Source of the DNA: an uncultured Lachnospiraceae bacterium
GTDB lineage: Bacteria > Bacillota_A > Clostridia > Lachnospirales > Lachnospiraceae
Direction: 5' to 3'
Assembly: GCA_902801585.1 (NCBI GenBank)
Contig: CADCIU010000039.1
Coordinates: 1-26,391, forward strand
DNA length: 26,391 nucleotides
Below the pieces are notes generated by a model. It was given only the letters and a program-made list of their open reading frames with translations, was not told the origin of the DNA and made no database searches. Below are positions 1 through 7,691 of this stretch, piece by piece. Both the position numbers and the translations under genes were made by a program. Each line of letters begins with the position of its first letter. The stretch's first letter is position 1.

Positions 1-1
1 T

Positions 2-880
2 CCCCGCTCTATTTTCGACGTACAGGTCAAGAGACTGCACGAGTACAAGAGACAGCTCCTGAACATCCTGCATGTCATGTATCTGTACAACCAGCTCAAA
101 GACAACCCGAATATGGAGTTCAAGAAGAGAACCTTCATCTTCGGCGCGAAGGCTGCAGCCGGATACAAGACCGCTAAGCTGACCATCAAGCTGATCAACT
201 CTGTCGCGGATGTGATCAACAACGATCCCGCCATTGAGGATAAGATCAAGGTCGTCTTCATTGAGAACTACAGAGTATCCAACGCAGAGATCATCATCGC
301 GGCGGCAGATGTATCCGAGCAGATCTCCACGGCTTCCAAGGAAGCTTCCGGCACCGGCAACATGAAGTTCATGCTCAACGGCGCTGTGACGCTGGGCACC
401 ATGGACGGCGCCAACGTCGAGATCGTCGAGGAAGTCGGCCAGGAGAACGCGTTTATCTTCGGACTGTCTTCCGAGCAGGTCATCCGCTATGAGAACCAGG
501 GCGGTTATGACCCCAAGAGAGTCTTCAACGAGGACCAGAATGTCCGCAGAGTGCTCGTTCAGCTGATCGACGGCACATATTCTCCGGAGGATCCGGACCT
601 GTTCCGTCCTCTGTACGATTCCCTGCTCAACAGGCGCGGAACCGACCGGGCTGACAGATACTTTATCCTTGCTGACTTCGAGTCTTACGCTGCAGCACAG
701 AGAGATGTCGAGACCGCATACAATGATCCCAAGAGATGGGCGCGCATGGCGATGATGAACGTGGCCAATGTCGGCAAATTCTCCTCCGACAGGACCATTG
801 AACAGTACGCCACGGAGATCTGGGGCCTTGAAAAGGTCATGATCCCCGCAAGAAGGGGCAGAAAGCCGAAGAATTCATAA
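2..880 (+). CDS. glgP: Glycogen/maltodextrin phosphorylase, C-terminal part (5' end outside window)
   Basis: This is the last 292 residues of a GT35 alpha-glucan phosphorylase, which releases glucose-1-phosphate from the non-reducing ends of glycogen or maltodextrin in the cytosol. The frame is open from base 2. The first visible residues (FDVQVKRLHEYKRQ) are the family's conserved block. The PLP-binding motif EASGTGNMKFMLNGA is intact, with the Schiff-base lysine encoded at 365-367, followed by TMDGANVEI. The protein ends in a short basic tail (PARRGRKPKNS). A strong terminator follows, so it is transcriptionally separate from the next gene. It lies about 3 kb upstream of a maltodextrin uptake cluster, consistent with glucan metabolism. 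The family call is secure; glycogen versus maltodextrin preference cannot be read from this part. Confidence 0.96.
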   Translation, partial: PRSIFDVQVKRLHEYKRQLLNILHVMYLYNQLKDNPNMEFKKRTFIFGAKAAAGYKTAKLTIKLINSVADVINNDPAIEDKIKVVFIENYRVSNAEIIIAAADVSEQISTASKEASGTGNMKFMLNGAVTLGTMDGANVEIVEEVGQENAFIFGLSSEQVIRYENQGGYDPKRVFNEDQNVRRVLVQLIDGTYSPEDPDLFRPLYDSLLNRRGTDRADRYFILADFESYAAAQRDVETAYNDPKRWARMAMMNVANVGKFSSDRTIEQYATEIWGLEKVMIPARRGRKPKNS

Positions 881-949
881 TGCAGGCGCCTCATCGGCGT
901 ATGATCAGCTATTTTGATCGATTATATTGACCGGTTATTCCGATGGATG

Positions 950-1005
950 GCCGGGCTCCGCAACGGGTCGCTTATAAAGACCCGGTACGGCAGCCCGGCT
1001 TTTTT
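950..1005 (+). terminator. Rho-independent terminator of glgP
   Basis: GCCGGGCT (950-957) pairs with AGCCCGGC (992-999). An inner helix pairs ACGGGTC (963-969) with GACCCGGT (979-986). A run of six T follows at 1000-1005. Confidence 0.88.
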
Positions 1006-1044
1006 CTGCGTTTATTTCCTGCGATAGCCGTATGGAAATGCATA

Positions 1045-1053
1045 TGATATAAT
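1045..1053 (+). promoter_or_regulatory. Extended -10 promoter for ddl-murF
   Basis: TG-A-TATAAT (TG at 1045-1046, hexamer 1048-1053) is a consensus extended -10 element about 90 bases before the ddl start. No good -35 is visible, as is usual for this promoter class. The stretch GATATAATGAG recurs at the promoter near 11732. The rest of 881-1145 holds only the glgP terminator and this leader. Confidence 0.5.
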
Positions 1054-1145
1054 GAGCGGAGCGATGAGACGCAGCGAAGATCGGTCAAATGGACCGAAGA
1101 GCCGGAAAACCGCAGCGACTGTGCTGCTCATGATAGGAGGTCAGT

Positions 1146-2213
1146 ATGAAAATAGTGGTTCTGTGCGGAGGACTGAGCACGGAGAGGAATATCTCTTTTC
1201 TGTCAGGGACAAAGGTATGCAGGGCATTGAGAAGCCGGGGGCATCAGGCGGTCCTTGTGGATCTGTTCATGGGACTGGAGGATGAGACCAGGGAACCCGC
1301 GGAGCTCTTTGAAGATCTGCCTGAGCTCAAGCCGCTGACTTTTGACGGAACTGCGCCGGATCTGAAAGCGGTAAAACGTGCGCGGAAGTGGAAGAGCCCG
1401 TCTCTGTTCGGCAAAGGCGTGCTGGAGATCTGCCGGCTGGCAGATATGGTCTTCGTGGCGCTGCACGGCATGAACGGGGAAGACGGCCGTGTACAGGCGA
1501 CATTTGATATGCTGGGGATCCCCTACACAGGTTCGGGCTATCTGGGCGCCGCCATTGCCATGGACAAGATGCTCACCAAGGAGATGGTGAAGGATAAGGG
1601 CGTCAGGACGCCCGCATGGAAGACTTTCCGTGCCGGATCGATCGTCAATGAAGAAGACCTGAGAAAATCGGCAGAGACGATCTCTGAGGGAATCGAAGCG
1701 CCCTGTGTGATCAAGACACCGACCGGAGGTTCATCTGTCGGCGTCTATATTGTGACGGATCAGGAGAGCGTGCGCCCCGCCGTGGAGATGTGTCTGGGAT
1801 TCGGCCCGGATGTTCTGGTGGAGCAGCTGATCGAGGGCAGGGAGTTTACCTGCGCGGTCTTAAGAGACAGAGCGCTGCCGTCCGTCGAGATCGTTCCCAA
1901 GGTGGATTTCTACAACTATGAGAACAAATACAAGGCGGGCGCAACGGAAGAGATCTGTCCCGGCCGCTGCACGCCCGAAGTGGAGAAACAGATGGGTGAG
2001 ATGGCGCTCAAGGTGCACAACACGCTGGGCCTTCGCACATATTCCCGCAGTGACTTCATCGTAGACAAGTACAACAACGCATGGTTTTTGGAAGTCAACA
2101 CGCTTCCCGGCATGACACCTACAAGTCTTGTCCCTCAGGAAGCTGCGGCAGTGGGGATCTCGTACGAGGATCTGTGTGAGATCATCGTAAACGACGCGCT
2201 TGAGGCACGGTGA
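1146..2213 (+). CDS. ddl: D-alanine--D-alanine ligase
   Basis: This ATP-grasp enzyme joins two D-alanines in the cytosol, supplying the dipeptide for peptidoglycan stem peptides. It has 355 residues, in the range of the longer Ddl forms. Visible motifs are the N-terminal VVLCGGLSTERNIS, HGMNGEDG (about 107-114), the glycine-rich ATP loop KTPTGGSSVGV (190-200), EQLIEGREFT, YSRSDF with the metal-ligand Asp near 303, and FLEVNTLPGMTPTS with Glu316 and Asn318. The start is fixed by ATAGGAGGT at 1133-1141. The stop lies 58 bases before murF, the next enzyme-level partner, so the two form a co-transcribed cell-wall pair. A roughly 50-residue acidic then basic stretch (about 45-95) precedes the HGMNGEDG block, as in DdlA-like proteins. 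Confidence 0.95.
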   Translation: MKIVVLCGGLSTERNISFLSGTKVCRALRSRGHQAVLVDLFMGLEDETREPAELFEDLPELKPLTFDGTAPDLKAVKRARKWKSPSLFGKGVLEICRLADMVFVALHGMNGEDGRVQATFDMLGIPYTGSGYLGAAIAMDKMLTKEMVKDKGVRTPAWKTFRAGSIVNEEDLRKSAETISEGIEAPCVIKTPTGGSSVGVYIVTDQESVRPAVEMCLGFGPDVLVEQLIEGREFTCAVLRDRALPSVEIVPKVDFYNYENKYKAGATEEICPGRCTPEVEKQMGEMALKVHNTLGLRTYSRSDFIVDKYNNAWFLEVNTLPGMTPTSLVPQEAAAVGISYEDLCEIIVNDALEAR

Positions 2214-2271
2214 CGGCAGACCGTTCACAGGGCGGAGAAGACAGAGTGATTTGAAAAGGACGGAGTGACTT

Positions 2272-3729
2272 ATGGAAAAAATATTTGTGAGTGAGATCCT
2301 GAAAGCGGTCGGCGGGCAGCTTCTTGGGGAGGTCGACGCCGACAGGACATTTGTCGTGAACGTACAGACGGACAGCCGCGCAGCCGCTGCGGGAGATCTG
2401 TTCGTCGCGATCATCGGAGAGCGCCTGGATGCCCACCGTTTTGTGATGAGCGCAATGGAAAAAGGAGCAGAGGGCTGCCTTGTCAGCACAGCGCCGGAGG
2501 CGGTCCCCGAAGGCAAATTCTGCATACTGGTCCCGGATACGATGAGAGCGCTGGGCGATCTGGCGGCGTACTACCGCTTAAAGCTCGGCACCAAAGTCGT
2601 CGCGGTCACGGGAAGTGTCGGAAAGACGACCACAAAGGATATGATCGCTTCGGTCCTCTCGTCAAAATACAGAACACATAAGACTCAGGGCAACTTTAAC
2701 AATCACCTCGGCCTTCCTTTGACTGTGCTGCAGATGACGGAGGAGGATGAGATCGCAGTGCTGGAGATGGGAATGAATCACCTGGGCGAGATCGATTATC
2801 TGGTCCGGATCGCGCAGCCCGACGCGGCGGTCATCACGAACGTCGGAGATGCCCACATCGGCAATCTCGGAAGCAGAGAGAACATCCTAAGGGCCAAATG
2901 TGAGATCTTCAGAGGACTGAAAAAAGGCGGTACAGCGGTATTGAACGGTGACGACGCGCTGCTTGCGACGCTCCGCCCGGGTGCACAGCATGTATCGGGA
3001 AGTGAAGGTGAGGCAGAGGCGTTTGCCCGGATGTATGAGGAAATCGAAGCCGGCGGATTCTCCTTCCGATGGGCCGGCGAATCTCAGGCTTGTGATTACA
3101 GAGCTGTGGATATAGAGGACAATCTCCCGGAAGAGGTGAAGTGCACCGCGCTGACACCCTCCGGATCGTTCCCCATCAGGATCCCGAGCCTGGGAAGGCA
3201 TATGATCTATCCGGCGATGACGGCGGCCGCGGTGGGGCAGTATTTTGGCCTGACTGACGAGGAGATCGAGGAAGGGATCCGGAATTTCAAGGCGACGCGC
3301 ATGCGCATGGATGTGGAGAGGCTCGCGGACGGCATCACGCTGTTCAATGATACTTACAATGCAAACCCGCAGTCCATGAAGGCAGCGCTGGGGATTCTGG
3401 CGGGCGCGCAGGCGGCGCACAAGATCGCCGTTGTCGGCGACATGCTGGAGCTGGAACCCTTCGCCGAAAGGCTGCATCGGGAAGTCGGCGAGTATGCGGC
3501 ACAGCTGCCGATCGATACACTGATCACTGTCGGTGCGAGAGCAGGATGGCTGGCTGAGGCTGCACTTGAGTCAGATATGAAAGATGTGCGGCCCTGTGAG
3601 GACAAGGAACAGGCCAAAAAAGTGCTGGCGGAGCTTGTAAAGCCGGACACGGCGCTCATGTTCAAGGCGTCGCGCGGGATGGCGCTGGAAGAACTGTGCA
3701 GTTTCTGCAGGGAAGTGGCTGAGAAATAA
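2272..3729 (+). CDS. murF: UDP-N-acetylmuramoyl-tripeptide--D-alanyl-D-alanine ligase
   Basis: MurF adds D-Ala-D-Ala to UDP-MurNAc-tripeptide, the last cytoplasmic step of UDP-MurNAc-pentapeptide synthesis. At 485 residues it is a little longer than the usual 450-460. The N-terminal UMP-binding domain (about 1-100) carries TDSRAAAAGDLFVAI. The central ATPase domain has the P-loop GSVGKTTT (114-121), then NFNNHLGLPLT and NVGDAHIGNLGS (190-201). The C-terminal domain has FNDTYNANPQSMKAAL (about 358-373) and VGDMLELE. AAAGGACGGAG precedes the ATG. It follows ddl in the same operon and is closed by a strong terminator. Confidence 0.95.
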   Translation: MEKIFVSEILKAVGGQLLGEVDADRTFVVNVQTDSRAAAAGDLFVAIIGERLDAHRFVMSAMEKGAEGCLVSTAPEAVPEGKFCILVPDTMRALGDLAAYYRLKLGTKVVAVTGSVGKTTTKDMIASVLSSKYRTHKTQGNFNNHLGLPLTVLQMTEEDEIAVLEMGMNHLGEIDYLVRIAQPDAAVITNVGDAHIGNLGSRENILRAKCEIFRGLKKGGTAVLNGDDALLATLRPGAQHVSGSEGEAEAFARMYEEIEAGGFSFRWAGESQACDYRAVDIEDNLPEEVKCTALTPSGSFPIRIPSLGRHMIYPAMTAAAVGQYFGLTDEEIEEGIRNFKATRMRMDVERLADGITLFNDTYNANPQSMKAALGILAGAQAAHKIAVVGDMLELEPFAERLHREVGEYAAQLPIDTLITVGARAGWLAEAALESDMKDVRPCEDKEQAKKVLAELVKPDTALMFKASRGMALEELCSFCREVAEK

Positions 3730-3761
3730 GTATAATACAGGGGGAAGTAAGAGGCACGGTT

Positions 3762-3804
3762 GAGACCGGTCGGAGCGGCGGCTCCGACCGGTCTCTGTTT
3801 ATTT
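3762..3804 (+). terminator. Rho-independent terminator after murF
   Basis: A perfect 15-bp stem pairs 3762-3776 with 3781-3795 around a GGCG loop. It is followed by the T-rich TGTTTATTT. Confidence 0.9.
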
Positions 3805-3910
3805 AAAACGATTAAGTGAAACTGATCGGATGGTATGATTGCACATGGGTTACAAAAACATTTGTGAATTTTGATGAAAATTAGAGTATATGATGAAAAA
3901 GAAGCGGAAA

Positions 3911-3926
3911 AAGTGAAAAATCACTT
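3911..3926. promoter_or_regulatory. Palindrome overlapping the -35 of the transporter promoter (possible operator)
   Basis: AAGTGA (3911-3916) and TCACTT (3921-3926) form a perfect inverted repeat around AAAA. It overlaps the first bases of the -35 hexamer. AAGTGA also occurs singly near 3814 and 3983. A weaker inverted repeat, ACAAA/TTTGT, lies at 3852-3865. The location fits a repressor site, but the regulator is unknown and none is encoded in the window. Confidence 0.35.
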
Positions 3927-3952
3927 GTCAATAATTTGAAAAATGATACAAT
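3925..3952 (+). promoter_or_regulatory. Sigma-A-type promoter for the maltodextrin operon
   Basis: TTGTCA (3925-3930), a 16-base spacer and TACAAT (3947-3952) make a near-consensus promoter about 105 bases before the binding-protein start. The surrounding intergenic stretch 3805-4057 is AT-rich, unlike its neighbours. It contains no gene that I can support. Confidence 0.6.
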
Positions 3953-4057
3953 TCAAATGTAAACTTATGCGCTAAAGTATCTAAGTGAGAGAAACCATGT
4001 GATCATCTTAGGTTCTAAAGCGCGGTCACCAAGGGTTTATTTTACAAGGAGGAAACT

Positions 4058-5392
4058 ATGAAAAAGAAACTCTTAGCACTGGCAATGGTTGCCGCTATGG
4101 CAGTCAGCCTTATGGCTTGCGGCGGCGGCTCTTCATCGGGCAGCGACGCAGCAGCCGGTTCCAGCTCTGATGCAGCAGCTCCCGCAGCAGCATCAGAAGG
4201 CGACATCCGTCTCGTCAACGGCAAGATCGAAGTCGACCAGGCTCTGAAGAATGCAGCAGCGGCTTACAAAGAGAAGACCGGCGTGACTGTAGCGATCGAG
4301 TCCATGGGCGGCGGTGTCAACATTCAGGATACCCTCAAGGGTTATTATCAGGCAGACAACATGCCCGACATCTTCGTATGCGGTTCTGACGCAGACTTCG
4401 GCAACTGGACAGGACGTCTTGCAGATCTGTCTGATCAGCCTTGGGCAGCAGATACGGATGCAGGTTATGCCGACGCAGACGGCAAGATCATCGGCTTCCC
4501 TTACACGACAGAGGCGATCGGCCTTGCTTACAACGCTGACATCCTTGAGAAAGCCGGCATCGATCCCGCTTCCATCACAGGTCCTGAGAGCATGAAGGCT
4601 GCTTTTGAGACTCTGGATGCCAAGAAGGATGAACTCGGACTGACCGCAGTCATCGGCTGGTGCTGCGAGGCGAAGGATCTGTATTGGTCCACCGGCTCAC
4701 ACAGCTTTGCAAACTACCTCGATGCAGGTCTTGCAAGAGATGACACCACGTACAGCGATATGCTCGCTGACGGCGGAAAGATCGATGCGACCCGTTTCCA
4801 GCACTATGCAGAGATGATCGCACTGTTCAACCAGTACTCCGATCCCGCTCTTCTTACTTCCGGAACATATGATCAGCAGATCCTCGGCTTTGCTTCCGGC
4901 AAGTATGCGTTCGTTACCCAGGGTTCCTGGATCGGCGCTACGATGACCAGCGATGACAAAGATCAGTATGCGGCAGCAGGCAATTTCAAGGTCGGTATGA
5001 TCCCTTACGCATTTGAGGAAGGCATTGACACCATCCTGACCAACTCCCCTTCCTGGTGGGCAGTATTCCAGAACGACAATACCCAGAAGGCTGAGGACTT
5101 CCTCACATGGCTCGCCGGTGACGAAGGCCAGAAGTTCCTCGTAGAAGAAGCCGGCTTCATCAGCCCCTTCAAGTCCTGCAAGTATGTTGCGAGCGATCCT
5201 TTCGCACAGACCATCACGGATTACACGGTTGCAGGCAAGACCTCCGCTTGGCACTGGCTCAAGAATAAAGCTTCCCTGGACCAGAACGTCCTCGGCCAGC
5301 TCTACCTTGACTATGCGCTCGGAAACATTGCAGATCCCGCTCAGTTCACCGAGATCGTTTCTCAGCAGGTCGCAAATTACTACGCACAGTAA
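4058..5392 (+). CDS. ABC sugar transporter, extracellular solute-binding lipoprotein (maltodextrin-type, family 1)
   Basis: This is the binding component of a CUT1 sugar importer, anchored outside the membrane by a lipid. The signal peptide (about 1-20) has a basic start and a hydrophobic core, and ends in the lipobox SLMAC with Cys21 as the acylated residue. A low-complexity Gly/Ser/Ala linker (about 22-48) follows. The body has hallmarks of family 1 binding proteins: DIFVCGSDADFGNW, GFPYTTEAIGLAYNADILEKAGI, a GKYAFVTQGSWIG segment and WLAGDEGQKFLVEEAGFISPF. Length (444) is normal. AAGGAGG precedes the ATG. Two permease genes follow, then GH77 and GH13 enzymes, so maltose or malto-/isomalto-oligosaccharide is the likely ligand. 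The ligand itself is inferred from context. Confidence 0.9.
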   Translation: MKKKLLALAMVAAMAVSLMACGGGSSSGSDAAAGSSSDAAAPAAASEGDIRLVNGKIEVDQALKNAAAAYKEKTGVTVAIESMGGGVNIQDTLKGYYQADNMPDIFVCGSDADFGNWTGRLADLSDQPWAADTDAGYADADGKIIGFPYTTEAIGLAYNADILEKAGIDPASITGPESMKAAFETLDAKKDELGLTAVIGWCCEAKDLYWSTGSHSFANYLDAGLARDDTTYSDMLADGGKIDATRFQHYAEMIALFNQYSDPALLTSGTYDQQILGFASGKYAFVTQGSWIGATMTSDDKDQYAAAGNFKVGMIPYAFEEGIDTILTNSPSWWAVFQNDNTQKAEDFLTWLAGDEGQKFLVEEAGFISPFKSCKYVASDPFAQTITDYTVAGKTSAWHWLKNKASLDQNVLGQLYLDYALGNIADPAQFTEIVSQQVANYYAQ

Positions 5393-5471
5393 TAAGGCGC
5401 TTCGGCTTCGGCATCTTTTGACCGGGTGAAAATCCTGATCAAGCGGATCGTCGGAGGAAATGAGACATAAC

Positions 5472-5498
5472 GGGGGGCGGCGCTTGTCGCCGCCCCCC
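5472..5498 (+). terminator. Intercistronic stem-loop between binding protein and permease
   Basis: GGGGGGCGGCG (5472-5482) pairs perfectly with CGCCGCCCCCC (5488-5498) around CTTGT. What follows is TATATTACTATT, not a T-run. It is more likely an attenuating or mRNA-3'-end-protecting hairpin that keeps the binding protein in excess than a full stop. The nearby 5393-5471 stretch holds nothing else recognised. Confidence 0.7.
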
Positions 5499-5526
5499 TA
5501 TATTACTATTACAGGGGGAATTATTA

Positions 5527-6576
5527 ATGAAAACGAATACAGCAGGTTCTAAGGGAGTGTCCCTGATCCTGATGATCGCCGGAGCTGTGATGACGATCGC
5601 AGCGCTCGCGTTCGATTTCATGGGAAACAAGGTCTCCTTCAGGGGGCCGCTTCTCGTGATCGGCGTTCTGGTCTTTGTCCTGGGACTCTATCTTTACCCG
5701 ACACTGCAGCACCACAGAAAGATCGTCTACATCATCTTCCTGTTCCCGCTGCTGTTCACTTTCGTTGTGACCGTTATCATTCCGCTCGTACTCGGTATCT
5801 TTTATTCGATGACCGACTGGACGGGCATCCAGTTCACAAAATTTGTGGGACTGGCCAACTACGCGGCTATGTTTAAAGATCCCGCGTTTATCTGGTCCGT
5901 GCTGATGACCTTCGTATTCGTCGTCATCAACATGGTCATGGTCAACCTTGTCGCCTTCCTGCTGGCGCTCCTGTGCACCTCCGGACTTAAGGGCGACGGA
6001 TTCTTCAGAGCGTCGTACTTCCTGCCCAACCTGATCGGCGGTATCGTCCTGGGTTATATCTGGCAGTTCGTATTCAATAACGTTCTGATCAATATTACGA
6101 AGATCTCCTGGCTGGTCCAGACCAAGACAGCTATGCTGGCTATCGTCATCGTCTATATCTGGCAGTACGCCGGTTATATCATGCTGATCTACATCACCGG
6201 CCTGACACAGGTCCCCAAGGACGTGCTCGAAGCGGCTTCCATCGACGGAGCCAATGCGACCCAGACACTGTTCGAGATCAAGATCCCTATGATCGCTTCC
6301 ACGATCACGATCTGCACATTCCTGACACTGACGTCCGCTTTCAAGCAGTTCGACGTCAACCTGGCGCTGACAGGCGGTACAGGCTCGGTCGCGAACTTCA
6401 TGGGCGCTTACCTGACAAACGGTACGCAGATGCTGGCACTCAACATCTACAATACCGCAGTATCCAAGAACAATTATTCGCTCGGCCAGGCCAAGGCTGT
6501 GCTGTTCTTCATCATCCTGGCGTGTGTATCGCTCGTTCAGGTCCGTATTTCTAACGCGAAGGAGGTGGAGCTGTAA
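5527..6576 (+). CDS. ABC sugar transporter permease, MalF type
   Basis: This is one of the two membrane subunits of the CUT1 importer. The coupling (EAA) loop is clear at about 235-256 (EAASIDGANATQTLFEIKIP), where the shared ATPase would dock. Hydrophobic segments lie at about 11-30, 41-58, 67-92, 122-150, 165-187, 202-226, 258-275 and 323-342. That gives two extra N-terminal helices ahead of the usual six, reminiscent of MalF-like subunits with extended N-termini. AGGGGGAATTATTA precedes the start. The stop codon shares one base with the start of the next permease, implying translational coupling. No ATP-binding subunit is encoded nearby. Confidence 0.93.
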   Translation: MKTNTAGSKGVSLILMIAGAVMTIAALAFDFMGNKVSFRGPLLVIGVLVFVLGLYLYPTLQHHRKIVYIIFLFPLLFTFVVTVIIPLVLGIFYSMTDWTGIQFTKFVGLANYAAMFKDPAFIWSVLMTFVFVVINMVMVNLVAFLLALLCTSGLKGDGFFRASYFLPNLIGGIVLGYIWQFVFNNVLINITKISWLVQTKTAMLAIVIVYIWQYAGYIMLIYITGLTQVPKDVLEAASIDGANATQTLFEIKIPMIASTITICTFLTLTSAFKQFDVNLALTGGTGSVANFMGAYLTNGTQMLALNIYNTAVSKNNYSLGQAKAVLFFIILACVSLVQVRISNAKEVEL

Positions 6577-7448
6577 TGGTAGGCAAGGAAAAAAGGACGA
6601 AATCCTATATTTTTACGGCGATCGGAATCGTGATCGCACTGTACGTGCTGTTCCCGTTCTTCCTGGTCATCCTGAACTCGTTCAAGGCCCAGGCATCCAT
6701 CGTCGCCAGCCCCGTATCCTTTAAGGGCGCGTCGTTCGGACAGCTCCTGAAGAACCTGAATGCCGTTATCAACAACTCGAACTTCCAGTTCTGGTATGCG
6801 TTCGGCACATCCGCGGTGATCACGATCATCTCGCTGGTCCTCCTGGCAGTGCTGGGTGCCATGGCGGCATGGGTCATCAGCCGCAACAACAAGACTGCAT
6901 GGGCGACCGTGATCTACATGGTGTTCATCGCCTCCATGATCATTCCTTTCCAGGTCGTCATGCTGCCCCTGATCTCCACGTTCCGTGATGTAGGAAAGTT
7001 CGTGGGCATCAGCATGCTGCAGTCCATCCCCGGTATCGTCTTCGCATACTGCGGATTCGGCGGCGCCATGACAGTGTTCATCCTGACCGGATTCATCAAG
7101 GGCGTTCCTTATGACCTTGAAGAAGCGGCAGCGATCGACGGCTGCTCACCGGAAGGCACATTCTTCCGCATCATTTTCCCGCTGCTGACTCCTGTCATCA
7201 CGACCGTCACGATCCTGAACGGCATGTGGATCTGGAACGACTACCTGCTTCCTTCCCTGATGCTGGGCCAGAACGGCAAGGTCAAGACCCTGCCCGTGGC
7301 AGTGCAGGCGTTCGTAGGTTCCTATGTCAAGCAGTGGGATCTGATCCTGACGGCAGCGCTGCTGGCTATCATCCCGATGATCGTCATCTTCCTGATCGGC
7401 CAGAAGCAGATCATGAACGGCATGGTTGAAGGCGCAGTCAAGGGCTGA
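6576..7448 (+). CDS. ABC sugar transporter permease, MalG type
   Basis: This is the second membrane subunit of the CUT1 importer (290 residues, normal length). It has six predicted helices: about 12-34, 76-100, 107-131, 140-175, 205-227 and 256-275. The EAA coupling loop is at about 182-202 (EEAAAIDGCSPEGTFFRIIFP). The start overlaps the stop of the preceding permease by one base (TAATG), with a perfect AAGGAGGTGG site inside the upstream gene. Context fixes it as the partner of the preceding permease and the lipoprotein. It should need an MsmK/MsiK-like ATPase encoded elsewhere. Confidence 0.93.
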   Translation: MVGKEKRTKSYIFTAIGIVIALYVLFPFFLVILNSFKAQASIVASPVSFKGASFGQLLKNLNAVINNSNFQFWYAFGTSAVITIISLVLLAVLGAMAAWVISRNNKTAWATVIYMVFIASMIIPFQVVMLPLISTFRDVGKFVGISMLQSIPGIVFAYCGFGGAMTVFILTGFIKGVPYDLEEAAAIDGCSPEGTFFRIIFPLLTPVITTVTILNGMWIWNDYLLPSLMLGQNGKVKTLPVAVQAFVGSYVKQWDLILTAALLAIIPMIVIFLIGQKQIMNGMVEGAVKG

Positions 7449-7474
7449 TCTTTATTACGAGGGCATAAGTTAAT

Positions 7475-7538
7475 GGCCGGTTATGTCCTTGTCGGAGGCT
7501 CACGTTCCTAATGCTCTCCGCCAAGGACATAACCGGCC
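7475..7538 (+). repeat. Large palindromic repeat unit between permease and YesL genes
   Basis: GGCCGGTTATGTCCTTG (7475-7491) pairs over 17 bp with 7522-7538. CGGAG (7493-7497) pairs with CTCCG (7516-7520) inside it. GGCATA near 7462 and TATGCC (7544-7549) extend it outward. There is no T-run, so it is not a standard terminator. The core GTCGGAGGCTCACGTTC (7491-7507) recurs with one mismatch on the minus strand at 21915-21899. Confidence 0.8.
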
Positions 7539-7549
7539 TTCCCTATGCC
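7510..7549 (+). repeat. 40-bp direct repeat, copy 1
   Basis: Identical over 40 bases to 7600-7639, 90 bases downstream. It contains the right arm of the 7475-7538 palindrome. Confidence 0.9.
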
Positions 7550-7599
7550 GTCGAACAGCGATCAGGCCATGGCAGCGCCTGTCGGAGGCACACAATACG

Positions 7600-7639
7600 A
7601 ATGCTCTCCGCCAAGGACATAACCGGCCTTCCCTATGCC
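7600..7639 (+). repeat. 40-bp direct repeat, copy 2
   Basis: Second exact copy of 7510-7549. A 21-base flank starting CAGCGCCTGTCGGAGG is also duplicated, at 7573-7593 and 7644-7664. GTCGGAGGC therefore occurs three times (7491, 7581, 7652). The array fills the gap before the YesL-like gene. Confidence 0.9.
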
Positions 7640-7691
7640 AATTCAGCGCCTGTCGGAGGCACACTATTTTGAAAGGAACTGCTGTACAGCA

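Noticed and set aside
3960..4057. Riboswitch in the leader of the binding-protein gene
   Set aside because: No aptamer-like conserved blocks or terminator/antiterminator pair could be found by eye.
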